From: JBBDMC01 sp963826055
GTDB lineage: Bacteria; Pseudomonadota; Alphaproteobacteria; Rhizobiales; Kaistiaceae
DNA: 64,000 nucleotides
Assembly: GCA_963826055.1 (NCBI GenBank)
Contig: CAWGVO010000009.1
Location: 248,001-312,000, forward strand
Reading direction: 5' to 3'
The position numbers and the translations under genes are program-made. Below, piece after piece: positions 16,916 through 26,382 of the stretch. The notes beneath the pieces are model-generated. The model was not told the origin of the DNA, ran no database searches, and saw only the letters and a list, made by a program, of their open reading frames with translations. Every line of letters begins with the position of its first letter. Within the stretch, counting starts at the first letter, position 1.

Positions 16916-18037
16916 ATGGAGCATCCATTGGGAAATGCCTTGAGGACTTTGGAGGAATACGAGCGGCGCGCCCGAGCTCTCCTATCAGGACCCGATCACC
17001 GACAGGTGTTCCCCCGGATTTTCTCGCGGCCGGGAGACGGGGTTTGGCGCACCAACTCTGCCAATCTGCTTGCTTTTGAGCGTCTCAGCCTTTGTCCCAG
17101 GGTACTGGCGGGCGTCAATGACTGCACGCTTTCCTGCAAGATACTCGGTGGACAGCTGACGTTTCCTGTGATGGTCGCGCCGTCTGCTGGGCATCAAAGG
17201 GTCTGCGCCGAGGGAGAGCTGGCTACGGCGCGGGCGAGTGGGCGGAGTGGCACCGTCATGGTTGTAAGCATGGCCGCCAACTTCGCCGTCGAGGAAGTCG
17301 CCGAAGTAGCAACAGGCCCGCTTTGGTTTCAGCTGTACGTTCTGAGAGATCGAGGGCTCACGGCTGAGTTGATCAAGCGCGCGGAGACCAGCGGCTATCG
17401 CGCCTTGGTGGTTTCGGTGGACAACGTAGCGGGCGTGAGGGACGCTGCTGATCGCCGTGGGGTTTGGAAATCGGGTGGTACACCGCCGACGCTTGAGCCG
17501 CATCGGCATCTGCGGAATTTTGTCCACCGGCCTGACCTGCTTGACGGCCCCGACGTGTCGCACTTTCGAGAAAATGCGCTGTCGTGGCGGGACATCGAGT
17601 GGTTGCAGGGGCTCACCTCGCTGCCGATCGTGGTCAAAGGTATCCAGCGTCACGAGGACGCCCAAATGTGCGTTGGCCTTGGCCTGAGAGGCCTCGTGGT
17701 CTCGAATCATGGCGGCGCTTCGGCCCAGATGGAGGGGGTACGCGCGACGATCGAGGCGTTGCCGGCTATCGTCGACGCAGTCGGTGATCAAATAGAAGTT
17801 TACGTCGACGGTGGCATCCGATCCGGGCGCGATGTCTTCAAAGCACTTGCGCTCGGCGCTCGTGCCGTTTTGACCGGTCGACCGGTGCAGTGGGCACTGG
17901 CGGTCGATGGGGAAGAGGGTGTCTATAATATCCTCGAGATCCTGCGTCGGGAGCTCGCAGCCGCCATGGGCCTTTGTGGGGTCGGATCACTGGAAGAAAT
18001 AGACAGATCTTACGTGGTCCGCACGCCGGATCACTGA
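16916..18037 (+). CDS. FMN-dependent alpha-hydroxy-acid dehydrogenase/oxidase homologue
   Basis: A 373-residue TIM-barrel flavoprotein of the lactate oxidase/glycolate oxidase/mandelate dehydrogenase family, which oxidises 2-hydroxy acids to 2-oxo acids. Visible family motifs: PRVL.GV, PVMVAPSAG, the WFQLYV..DR strand, SVDNVAGVRDAADRR, the FMN-binding Lys in PIVVKGI, the catalytic-base His in SNHGG, and DGGIRSGRDVFKALALGARAV. Odd feature: the Arg that normally follows (SNHGGRQLD) is replaced; the sequence reads SNHGGASAQ at 17702-17728. That Arg binds the substrate carboxylate, so the substrate or activity may differ. Convergent with the CaiB-type gene. Confidence 0.82.
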   Translation: MEHPLGNALRTLEEYERRARALLSGPDHRQVFPRIFSRPGDGVWRTNSANLLAFERLSLCPRVLAGVNDCTLSCKILGGQLTFPVMVAPSAGHQRVCAEGELATARASGRSGTVMVVSMAANFAVEEVAEVATGPLWFQLYVLRDRGLTAELIKRAETSGYRALVVSVDNVAGVRDAADRRGVWKSGGTPPTLEPHRHLRNFVHRPDLLDGPDVSHFRENALSWRDIEWLQGLTSLPIVVKGIQRHEDAQMCVGLGLRGLVVSNHGGASAQMEGVRATIEALPAIVDAVGDQIEVYVDGGIRSGRDVFKALALGARAVLTGRPVQWALAVDGEEGVYNILEILRRELAAAMGLCGVGSLEEIDRSYVVRTPDH

Positions 18038-18138
18038 CAGAGCGCTCCCGTCCGGCACTCGCAGACCAGGAACAATCCGGGACGAGCGCGGGCGCCGAGT
18101 GTGCGGGATCTAGCCGCGCAATGAGGTTCGCCGGCGGG

Positions 18139-20484
18139 CTACTGGGTGGCCGGAGACTCAAGCAGCGCGTCTACATCGGCAGGCGGCAGGCCCAGGATAT
18201 CCTCAAGCACTTCGCGCGTGTGCTCACCCACCAGTGGGGCGGCACGTGCGGGAATCGGGCGAGCGCCGTTGAATTGCCAGGGCAACGGCATCACACGGTC
18301 AGCACCCGTCACCGGGTGGCTCACTTCGACGTATGCGTCTGGAGACCAGTCACGCGCCACGTCGCTGGCGGTCTTGACCGGTGTCACGCTGATCGACCTT
18401 CGGCCCAGGGTATCGATCACGTCCTCTCTTGAGCGTTGACCGACCCAAGCGCTAATGGCTGCCTCGATCTCCAGATGGCGCTGTTGCCGGCCGCTTGCGT
18501 CGGCCAGCGCGGGATCGGCGGCTAGCGCTGGCGCGACAAGTTCGGCCAATGCAAGCCACTGGTCCGTTGTCTCGACAGAGATGGCTACCCACGCGTTACT
18601 ACCGCCGCAGCGGAAATTGCCCTGCGGAGCAACGCGCGGATGTCGGAACCCTTGTGTTCCGGGCAATTGCCCGTCCAGCTGCCACTCGAGCATCGGCTCG
18701 ATCAGCAGGGACATCTGAGACTCGACGAGGGAGAAATCGACAAACTGCCCTTGCCCGGTGAGGCGAGCGTGACGGATGGCGCTAAGGGCAGCGAGCATCC
18801 CGTGCGAACCGCCGCAGATGTCGCCAAACGAGTAGCCGAGCGCGCCGACCGGCGGCTCGCCTTCATATCCGATCAGCGCCTCGAGGCCGGCGAGCGCGGA
18901 CATGATCGGTGCATACGTGCGGATACCCGAGTAGGGTCCCGTCCGACCGAATGACGTCATCGAAAGCCAGATCAGCCGGGGGTTCTCTTGTGCGAGGTCG
19001 TCATAACTGATGCCGTGGCGCTCGAAAGTTCCGGGCGTGTAGTTCTCCAGGATCATGTCCGAACACTTGATCAGATCGCGGATCAGCTCCGACCCCCGAG
19101 GGTCGCCCATGTCCAGCGTCACCCCGAGTTTGCCGCGGTTGTTCTGATGGAAGTAGTAGGAAACCTCTTCAAGCGGCCCCTCGACTTCTCTGCCATTGAC
19201 TGAAGGCCGTTTGCGCGTGCGGGCGTTGTCCAGCCGTCCACGGTGCTCGACGCGTATGACCTCCGCTCCGAGGTCAGCGAGCCCGGCACCCACCATTGGG
19301 CCGGCCCAGTTCCAGGCGAAGTCCACAACACGTACGCCCGAGAGAAACCCGCCCGTGGATACCCCCACGGGGCGGCGACCAGTTTTCGATGTCTGCGGCT
19401 GTGTTATCTGGCCACCCGAACCGACGCTACGAACGTGATACGGATGAGCAACAATGTCGGCAGTGCAGCCCCCAACCGAGATCGTCTCGCGCGACTGCCG
19501 CTCGACGACGTGAGGACTAGTCAGCGCCAGGTCCACCGACAAAAGCGGCCCCAGCGTGAAGCCCACGCGGCGAGCCCTTTCAAAGAGTTCGGCGCGGGTG
19601 AGCTTGCTCAAGCTCGCGCATAGGAACCCGTCGACCACTTCGGCGTACTTCTGTCCGATTGCAAAATAGTCCTCAAAGCGTTCGTCGTTGCCCCACGCCG
19701 GTCGCCCCAGCATCTCCAACAACGTGGGCCATCGCTGCTTGTGGCACACCAGAACCACATATCCATCGGCGCACGGGTAAATGCCCCATGGGTAAATGCC
19801 GACCATCGCGCCGGGACTACGCCGGCCCGTTCGGACGTACGTGGACGATCCGGAAATCAGATCGTTGATGCGAGGGACCATCACGCCCTGCGCCGCAACT
19901 TCCGAGGCGTCCACTTCGACCAACTGGCCCCGGCCTCCCTCCTCGCAGGACATAACACTGTAAAGTGCGGCGCTCGCCAGGTGTGCGCCCGCCAGGAAGA
20001 AGATCATGTCGTACGGAAGCCCAAGCGGCGCACGATCCGGTTCACCGATGATGGCGCTGACTCCGCTCAGCGCCGATGCATGCAGTGACGTCTCCGACCC
20101 CGCCGTCTGCCCCCACTCGGGCGGAGTTCCGCGGCTGTGTATCAAGCTGAGGCCGGGACACGCAGATTTCCACTCTGGCCAACGGTCCGTTATCAAGCGG
20201 AAGAACGGCGACGCTTCATCGGTGAAGAGCAACTGCGCGTCGGCCAGCATCCCCTCAAGTTCAGTACACGCCGCATCCGCATCCGGCTCGATCGAGACGA
20301 CGGCCTTGCCCGCGTTCAGCGCCTGATAGACGGCTGCAGGACTTGACGCGGCGGCGTCCGGCGTCGCTACCCGGACCACCCGCGCGCCCATCTGCCTGAG
20401 CAGATATGTGGCGTAGGATCCGGCAAGGCCCGTGGCGGTATCGACAACCTGCACCCCACCGAGCGGAGTATCCAAAGTACTCAA
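18139..20484 (-). CDS. CaiB/BaiF family CoA-transferase with two tandem catalytic domains
   Basis: About 781 residues, roughly twice the usual 400 of a type III CoA-transferase. The first domain starts GVQVVDTATGLAGSYATYLLRQMGARVVRV, and the second starts about residue 390 with GVRVVDFAWNWAGPMVGAGLADLGAEVIRVE. Both carry the conserved Asp of the active site (GLPYDMIFF in the first, FGDICGG in the second). These enzymes move CoA between carboxylic acids. I place the start at TTG 20484 because GAGGAA precedes it and homology begins there; the frame is open 37 codons further. Divergent from the ABC importer and convergent with the FMN enzyme. It probably activates a hydroxy acid in the same module. 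Confidence 0.84.
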   Translation of the reverse strand: MSTLDTPLGGVQVVDTATGLAGSYATYLLRQMGARVVRVATPDAAASSPAAVYQALNAGKAVVSIEPDADAACTELEGMLADAQLLFTDEASPFFRLITDRWPEWKSACPGLSLIHSRGTPPEWGQTAGSETSLHASALSGVSAIIGEPDRAPLGLPYDMIFFLAGAHLASAALYSVMSCEEGGRGQLVEVDASEVAAQGVMVPRINDLISGSSTYVRTGRRSPGAMVGIYPWGIYPCADGYVVLVCHKQRWPTLLEMLGRPAWGNDERFEDYFAIGQKYAEVVDGFLCASLSKLTRAELFERARRVGFTLGPLLSVDLALTSPHVVERQSRETISVGGCTADIVAHPYHVRSVGSGGQITQPQTSKTGRRPVGVSTGGFLSGVRVVDFAWNWAGPMVGAGLADLGAEVIRVEHRGRLDNARTRKRPSVNGREVEGPLEEVSYYFHQNNRGKLGVTLDMGDPRGSELIRDLIKCSDMILENYTPGTFERHGISYDDLAQENPRLIWLSMTSFGRTGPYSGIRTYAPIMSALAGLEALIGYEGEPPVGALGYSFGDICGGSHGMLAALSAIRHARLTGQGQFVDFSLVESQMSLLIEPMLEWQLDGQLPGTQGFRHPRVAPQGNFRCGGSNAWVAISVETTDQWLALAELVAPALAADPALADASGRQQRHLEIEAAISAWVGQRSREDVIDTLGRRSISVTPVKTASDVARDWSPDAYVEVSHPVTGADRVMPLPWQFNGARPIPARAAPLVGEHTREVLEDILGLPPADVDALLESPATQ

Positions 20485-21009
20485 GCGGTTTGTTCCTCGC
20501 CAACCTGTCCAGAATATCGCCTGCTCGTGGCAAGACTCCAACGCAGGAGGCACCCCCTCGCGAAGGAATCGGCCCACCGTCCCGTAATCGAACACCGGTC
20601 CGCATTTGCCGCCATCTCCGTATCAATGCACGCAGCTCGGGTAGCGGCATGCCGTGATTCCCGGCACCCTTGGACGCGGATTCAACGGTACTGTCGCTCG
20701 TGCGGGGGGTCAAGAAGCGGCGCCGCGTTGACGCACAGCGGCGGGGTCGCTACGGTCGCTGACCATCTGAACAATCGTTCCTGCTGCGCACAAACCTTGC
20801 AGTGGGAGCGATGTGGTTTCGACGTGTTGAAGTGCTGAAGCTGTTGCTCGGGCGCCACGTAGTTGGACCAAGCGCCATTCTTACCTTGCGGCGCCAGGCA
20901 AGCGACATCCCGAGGGCAAAACCCGCCAATGCCAGTGGCCCCGGCAAGAGAGCGTGTCTGGACAATCGCCGACGGGGCCAACGGAACCACTGATTTAGTT
21001 CCGTCGCGG
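20485..21009. other. Divergent intergenic region between CaiB-type gene and permease
   Basis: About 525 bases with no recognisable gene on either strand although short frames are open. It must hold the promoters for both operons, but I cannot point to a convincing -35/-10 pair or palindrome. The annotated starts on both sides are weakly supported, so part of it may be coding. Confidence 0.45.
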
Positions 21010-22746
21010 ATGGAACGCGCCCTGCTCACGGGTCCATCGAACCACACACCCTGGCAGACCCGTGTCGGGGCACGTTTGGCACGGAAGGCTCGGGAATGGC
21101 GCATCCAAATATGGTGGACGCTCTTCCTCGGTATCATCGCGTACCTCGTTATCTTTCCACTCTTTCAGTTGCAGTGGTTCGCGTTCGTGAATCGCGCGCA
21201 GGGACTCAAGGATGCGCTGGCGTTGCCCGGCATCGGCGCGATCATCGGCACCACGCTCGCGCTGGGCATTGGCGCTTCGCTGATCGCCGTTGTCCTCGGA
21301 GTCGTCCTCGCGCTGGCGGTCTCTCGCCTTCCACCTCGCTTCGCCTGGATGGCGCTCATTCCACTGGTACCGATGCTGGTACCCATGGTGGCGGCTGTCC
21401 TGGGGTGGATGTTCCTCCTGTCTCCGACGGTTGGATACATGAATACACTGCTCAGAAACACGCCACTTTTCGCCGGCCAGACGTCTGGTCCGATCAACAT
21501 CTATTCGACGCCGTGGATCATCGTGATCACCGGCTTCATTCTGACGTCCTACGTGTATCTGTTTGTTCACTCCAGCCTGCGCCGCATGGGGTCAAACTTT
21601 GAGGTGGCCGCGGCGTCTTGCGGCGCCTCCCAGAGGCGCATTCTGTGGACCGTGACGATCCCCATGCTGCGGCCGGCCATAACTTACTCGACCGGCGTCG
21701 TATTGCTTCACAGCATGGGAACGTTCACCGCACCTCTGATCCTTGGGAGACAAGAAAACATACGGGTGATCACCACCGAGCTTGTGAAACAGGCTCAGGA
21801 TTTTCCGATCAACTATGGCTTGGGGGCCGGTCTGGGCACCCCGTTGATCGTACTCAGCTTGGTCGTGGTGCTGTTGCAACGACTATCGGTCCGTGACGCT
21901 CGTCGCTTCGTGACCGCGACCGGCAGAGTCGAGGAATTGTCGGTGCGCAGCAGCCGTCTGGCGCCCATCGGCATTGCCATATATGGAACCTTCGCCGCCC
22001 TCCTCCCCGTATTGTCTCTGATTTACATGTCGTTTTCCCGGTACTGGTCGGGTGCCGTAACGCTGAAAAATCTGGCGACGACGAGTTGGAGCACGGTACT
22101 GCACGACGCTCAGCTGTGGCAGGCGCTGGGAACCACGGCATGGGCCACGAGTCTTGCCACCCTCATAGTGCTACCGCTCGGATACCTCGCCGCACGCGCG
22201 CTGAGTGGCTTTGCGGACGTACGACGGTGGCAGCGGACCCTCATCGATGTTGTCTCCATGGCCCCGCTCGCCCTGCCGGCGGCTTTGCTTGGGTATGCGT
22301 TTCTATTCACCTATACGCGGCCGCCACTTGTGCTCTACGGAAGCCCCTGGATCTTCATGGTGGTCTACGTGACCATAGCGCTGCCGCTGTCGACGCGGAT
22401 GCAGCTCACTGCGTTGACGTCGCTGGGGGCAGAGACCTACGAAGCTTCGCGTGCATCGGGCGCCGGCGTGGTACGAACTCTGTGGAAAGTGGTGTTCCCA
22501 CAGATACGGGTCGGAATCGCCAGCGCTGCCGCAATCATCTTTGTCATGCTCTGCCACGAATTCTCGGCGTCGGTGATGGTGCGTGCCACTAGCTCCCAGA
22601 CGTTGGGCGTGGCGCTGTACAACGCCCTTAACTATGGCGTGTATCCCGACATGGCCGTCGTAGCCCTCATCATGGTCGTCATTGAGTTCGCCGGCGTTTG
22701 TGTCGCGTTCGCGCTCGGGGGTACTGATGTCTTCAAGAGGCAGTGA
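21010..22746 (+). CDS. ABC transporter permease, fused two-domain (iron(III)-type)
   Basis: About 578 residues with some twelve membrane segments in two halves. EAA-type coupling loops are FEVAAASCGASQRR in the first half and YEASRASGAGVVR in the second. Same architecture as the permease at 4192-5913 but clearly divergent in sequence. The start is uncertain: ATG 21010 has no obvious ribosome site, and the frame is open from 20863. It is followed directly by the ATPase and binding-protein genes, forming an importer operon next to CoA-dependent enzymes. Confidence 0.86.
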   Translation: MERALLTGPSNHTPWQTRVGARLARKAREWRIQIWWTLFLGIIAYLVIFPLFQLQWFAFVNRAQGLKDALALPGIGAIIGTTLALGIGASLIAVVLGVVLALAVSRLPPRFAWMALIPLVPMLVPMVAAVLGWMFLLSPTVGYMNTLLRNTPLFAGQTSGPINIYSTPWIIVITGFILTSYVYLFVHSSLRRMGSNFEVAAASCGASQRRILWTVTIPMLRPAITYSTGVVLLHSMGTFTAPLILGRQENIRVITTELVKQAQDFPINYGLGAGLGTPLIVLSLVVVLLQRLSVRDARRFVTATGRVEELSVRSSRLAPIGIAIYGTFAALLPVLSLIYMSFSRYWSGAVTLKNLATTSWSTVLHDAQLWQALGTTAWATSLATLIVLPLGYLAARALSGFADVRRWQRTLIDVVSMAPLALPAALLGYAFLFTYTRPPLVLYGSPWIFMVVYVTIALPLSTRMQLTALTSLGAETYEASRASGAGVVRTLWKVVFPQIRVGIASAAAIIFVMLCHEFSASVMVRATSSQTLGVALYNALNYGVYPDMAVVALIMVVIEFAGVCVAFALGGTDVFKRQ

Positions 22747-22750
22747 CCGG

Positions 22751-23941
22751 ATGGCTCAAAACGACGCCGCAGTGAACGTGACCGGATTGCGAAAGGTCTA
22801 TCAGGCCCGCAAGAAGCAAGTGGAAGCTCTCCGCGGAATTGATCTCGCCGTCCGTCAGGGCGAGCTACTGGTGCTTTTGGGTCCCAGCGGTTGTGGCAAG
22901 AGCACGATGTTGCGATGCCTGGCAGGGCTGGAGCGTCCCACCCACGGGACGATCACGTTCAACGGTCGCCGGGTGACCGACGCGGAGCGTGGCATTCATG
23001 TCCCCGCGAACAAGCGTGATATCGGACTCGTCTTCCAAACGTACGTGTTGTGGCCGCACATGACGGTTCGCAAGAATGTGGAGTACCCGCTGAGTGCGCG
23101 GGGACGCAGGACCGATCTGGCAAACGGCCGGGCTATGGACGTGCTGCGGCTGGTGCATTGTGACCACCTTGCCGACCGATACCCCAATCAAATAAGCGGA
23201 GGACAACAACAGCGCGTCGCTCTTGCTCGTGCGCTCGCCTCGAACCCCGAAGTCCTTCTGCTTGACGAGCCGCTCAGTAATCTGGACGCGCTCCTGCGTC
23301 TGGAGCTCAGGACTCAATTGCACGAGATCCACCGGGAGGTTGAATACACAGGGGTCTACGTGACACATGATCAAGCTGAGGCTCTCAGCCTCGGTGATCG
23401 GGTAGCTGTGATGCAGGATGGGCGCGTCGCGCAGGTGGGTACCCCGCAACAGGTCTTCGAGCGTCCGCTGACAGAGTATGTTGCCAACTTTCTTGGTCTG
23501 CGAAACCGACTGAAGATGCACTTTGATGGCCGAAAGTTTGCAGCTCCAAGCGGATTTGATTTCTCGCCATCCTGGCGTGAGCAATCTGCCTTGGCCGCCG
23601 GCGAATATGCAGCGTACTTTCGCCCGGAAAGTGTGCGGTTCCTCCCCGACGGTGCGGTAGACACGTCAGAGGGCGCTCTCACCGGATGTGGCACGACGCG
23701 TGACGTGCTGTACGGCGGGCTGAGTGTGGATTGCGTCGTGACCGTCGACGGCACTGAAATCGTCGCAAAATCCACCGACCCGGTATTCGCCGGGGCGTCT
23801 GTAGTCTTCCGCGTCGCGGAGAGTGACGTCCTGCTTTACGACACTTCGGGGAACCTTTGCTCAACTACAAAAGGCGCGGGCAGTTGGCGTAAGCCCGACG
23901 CACTTGCCACAACACACGCCATAGGGAGACCAGAATGCTGA
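22751..23941 (+). CDS. ABC transporter ATP-binding protein (iron(III)/spermidine type)
   Basis: A 396-residue ATPase. Walker A GPSGCGKST, signature ISGGQQQR, Walker B VLLLDEPLSNLD and switch VTHDQAEA are all intact. A C-terminal TOBE-like region includes AYFRPESVRFLPDG. ATG 22751 is four bases after the permease stop; an alternative ATG at 22727 would overlap the permease. The gene end overlaps the binding-protein start by seven bases, which supports one operon. Confidence 0.88.
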   Translation: MAQNDAAVNVTGLRKVYQARKKQVEALRGIDLAVRQGELLVLLGPSGCGKSTMLRCLAGLERPTHGTITFNGRRVTDAERGIHVPANKRDIGLVFQTYVLWPHMTVRKNVEYPLSARGRRTDLANGRAMDVLRLVHCDHLADRYPNQISGGQQQRVALARALASNPEVLLLDEPLSNLDALLRLELRTQLHEIHREVEYTGVYVTHDQAEALSLGDRVAVMQDGRVAQVGTPQQVFERPLTEYVANFLGLRNRLKMHFDGRKFAAPSGFDFSPSWREQSALAAGEYAAYFRPESVRFLPDGAVDTSEGALTGCGTTRDVLYGGLSVDCVVTVDGTEIVAKSTDPVFAGASVVFRVAESDVLLYDTSGNLCSTTKGAGSWRKPDALATTHAIGRPEC

Positions 23942-24966
23942 ACGAGAAAGCAGCCACCCGCCCGCGCCTCATAGGCCTGGCGGCAACAGCACTGATTCTG
24001 ATGGCCACCGCCGGAAGCAGTTCTCAAGCCGCCGACTGGCAGAAGGTGGTAGACGATGCAAACTCGGAGGGCAAGTTGCTCGTCTATGTCGGCAAGAGCG
24101 ATCCGACGTGGGCCAAGGACATCACTGCCGCTTTCGAGAAAGCATATCCAAGCATCGTCATCGAATTGACGCGCGTACCTTCGCCGGAGCAAGTTACGCG
24201 GCTCGGACAGGAGTTTCAGACTGGAAAGGCCGGCGCTGATTTCGTGATAAATTCACAATACGCATTCTTTCCTCAAGCCGAAAAAGACGGCAACTTGTTG
24301 CCAATCGATGGCCCAGCGGACAAGTCGTGGCCGGACAAATTCAAGCTCGGCGATGGAACTCGGGAGGTGATGGCCGACGAATTTGTGCTCGCCTGGAACA
24401 CCGACAAGGTTCCCGGAGGCTTGACCTCTTACGAGGACCTGGTGAAGCCCGAGTTCAAGGGACGTCTCATTCTGCCTGACATATCTCAGTCCACCTCGGC
24501 AAACGCGGGCCACATGGACTGGATGCGCAAGCAATTCGGAAGCGACTTCTGGGCAAAGCTTGCCGCTCAAAATCCGACTTTCATGACATCCACGCAAGGT
24601 GTCGTCCAGTCAATCGCGGCCGGCGAAAACTGGGTCACGCCGTGGGGCCTGGCCAGTACGATCAAGTCTGTTCAAGAAACAGGAGCGCCGATCAAATATT
24701 TTGTGCCCGCGAGTGGATATTCACTTCTTTGGTACGCGGCGATCCCCAAGACCGCCGGGCACCCCAATGCTGCGCGGGTATTTATGAATTGGCTGGAGAC
24801 CGCTGACGGGCAGACTGTGCTTGTTGGGGATCATCTGATGGCGAGTCCGTTAAACGTGTCAAACGCGATTGGACCTATTGACCAATTGGACGCGTCGGGA
24901 AGTCAGCTTACTCAAGAACAGGCTGACACCATCATTTCCGAGTGGAAGAAAGTCTTTAACCGCTAG
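23935..24966 (+). CDS. ABC transporter substrate-binding protein (iron(III)-type family)
   Basis: A 343-residue exported protein with a signal peptide: Arg-containing N-terminus, hydrophobic core around residues 12-26 and cleavage near SSQAAD. The mature chain has EGKLLVYVGKSD near its start, typical of the FbpA/SfuA cluster. GGGAGACC precedes the ATG. The true ligand is unknown; given the neighbouring CoA-transferase and dehydratase-like genes an organic acid is more likely than iron. A strong stem-loop follows the gene. Confidence 0.87.
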   Translation: MLNEKAATRPRLIGLAATALILMATAGSSSQAADWQKVVDDANSEGKLLVYVGKSDPTWAKDITAAFEKAYPSIVIELTRVPSPEQVTRLGQEFQTGKAGADFVINSQYAFFPQAEKDGNLLPIDGPADKSWPDKFKLGDGTREVMADEFVLAWNTDKVPGGLTSYEDLVKPEFKGRLILPDISQSTSANAGHMDWMRKQFGSDFWAKLAAQNPTFMTSTQGVVQSIAAGENWVTPWGLASTIKSVQETGAPIKYFVPASGYSLLWYAAIPKTAGHPNAARVFMNWLETADGQTVLVGDHLMASPLNVSNAIGPIDQLDASGSQLTQEQADTIISEWKKVFNR

Positions 24967-24975
24967 CTAGTGCCT

Positions 24976-25025
24976 GACCGTGGTCGGGGAGCGGACAGCG
25001 CGACAGCTGTCGCCCGACCACGGTC
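24976..25025 (+). terminator. Long stem-loop after the binding-protein gene
   Basis: A perfect 13-base stem, GACCGTGGTCGGG (24976-24988) and CCCGACCACGGTC (25013-25025), encloses a 24-base loop that itself contains the palindrome CGACAGCTGTCG (25000-25011). There is no U-tract, so it could be a partial terminator or an mRNA 3' stabiliser separating the importer from the dehydratase-like genes. Confidence 0.6.
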
Positions 25026-25058
25026 TGTCCATATTTGGTTACCTACGGGGGAGCGAGC

Positions 25059-26382
25059 TTGTCCCAACAGAACGGCAACGAAGGTCGCGCTGCGCAAGAT
25101 GTTGATCCGCAACGCCTACGCCGACGTAGCATCAAGAACCTCGAGACCGTCCGGGAGGCGACCACACTCCATCGCGAATATACCCGACGTCTATGGCAGG
25201 AAGTCGCCAACGGCAAAGCGCTGGTTTTCGGTTACATCGCCATGGAAATCGCCTCGGCGATGGATATCGGTCTGGTTCAGCACAGCGCGTATGGTTCGTT
25301 GCTGGCGTCCAAGGGTTTGGGCGACCACTACCGTCAAGTACTGCGCAAACGCGGGTACCGATCGTCTTTAGACAACTATCACACCTTGGCCTTGGGTTAC
25401 GCACTGGAGCGCGACCCCGCAGATCGCGCCGGATGGCGGAATACCGAAGCCAGTCGCCGTTGTCAGTCAACAGGGGTTCGAGCTTCCAATCTATGAACTG
25501 TATGCCCGTGAGTTCGGTTGCCCACTGTTGCTCATCGAGGATCCGGACCGGCAGCAGCATATCCCCGATAACTGGTTCGAACTGCGCGAAAAGACATTCA
25601 GAGAATTGGACTGGATCGACAGCCGGACCGCCGACTTCGCGACTGAATCGCTAAGGGAGTGCGTGGCCGAACTGGAGCGGCTGACGGGCGCCGTTTACGA
25701 CGAAGGTGTCGCTCGCGAGTTTCAGGAACGTTCCAACGAGACCTGTCGACTTTACTGGCAAGCGGCCGACCTCGCGTACACATCGCCGCGGCCTGCACCG
25801 TTTTCGATCACGGACGCCTACTCCGAAGTCGCCGTATTCGAGACCCACCTCGGTGAAGATTGGGCGCTCGAACACGTGCGGAAATTCTACGACGAGGTGA
25901 AGTCTCGTTCCGACAGCGGGAAAGCTGTGTGTCCCGACGAACGCGTGCGTATTCTGTGGGGCTCGACGCCTCTTTGGTTCAATCTGGGCTTCTATAACCA
26001 GTGGGAGCAGAGCCACGGCGCCATCTTCATGGAAATGAATTATCTTCCGCGCGCTGAACGCATGATCGTGCCCGATCTCACCGATCCGATCCGCGCGGCG
26101 ATGCTGCGACGGCACATGCGCTATAGCGGATCCAGTCCGCTGGCCGCGGCCGCGTTGCATGTTGCGCAGGCCCGCAAGTATCACGCGGACGGGGTTATCA
26201 TCCCCGCCAAAGGCGCGACCCGGGGCGCCTCAGGGGCATACTACTACGTCAGGCGCGGACTGGAGCGTGCGGGCATTCCGGTACTCACCTTGGACTACAA
26301 CCCACTAGGCGGCGGGTGGGATGATGCAGAAATGAATGGTCGCGTGCAACTCTTCATAGAATCGATTGGCAGACATAAATGA
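25059..26382 (+). pseudogene. 2-hydroxyacyl-CoA dehydratase/benzoyl-CoA reductase-like subunit A, frame broken near 25418
   Basis: A reconstructed protein of about 440 residues from a TTG start with a GGGGGAG ribosome site (25047-25053). It is homologous to the HgdB/BcrC-like D-component family (VRILWGSTPLWFN, DGVIIPAKGATRGASGAYYYVRRGLERAGIPVLTLD). The frame breaks at a C4 run (25415-25418): before it LERDP, after it QIAPDGGIPKPVAVVSQQG in another frame. One C too many would explain it. Oddly, the C-terminal Cys that normally binds the [4Fe-4S] cluster is not there (GATRGAS in its place). Next gene overlaps by four bases. The break may be real or a sequencing error. Confidence 0.72.
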
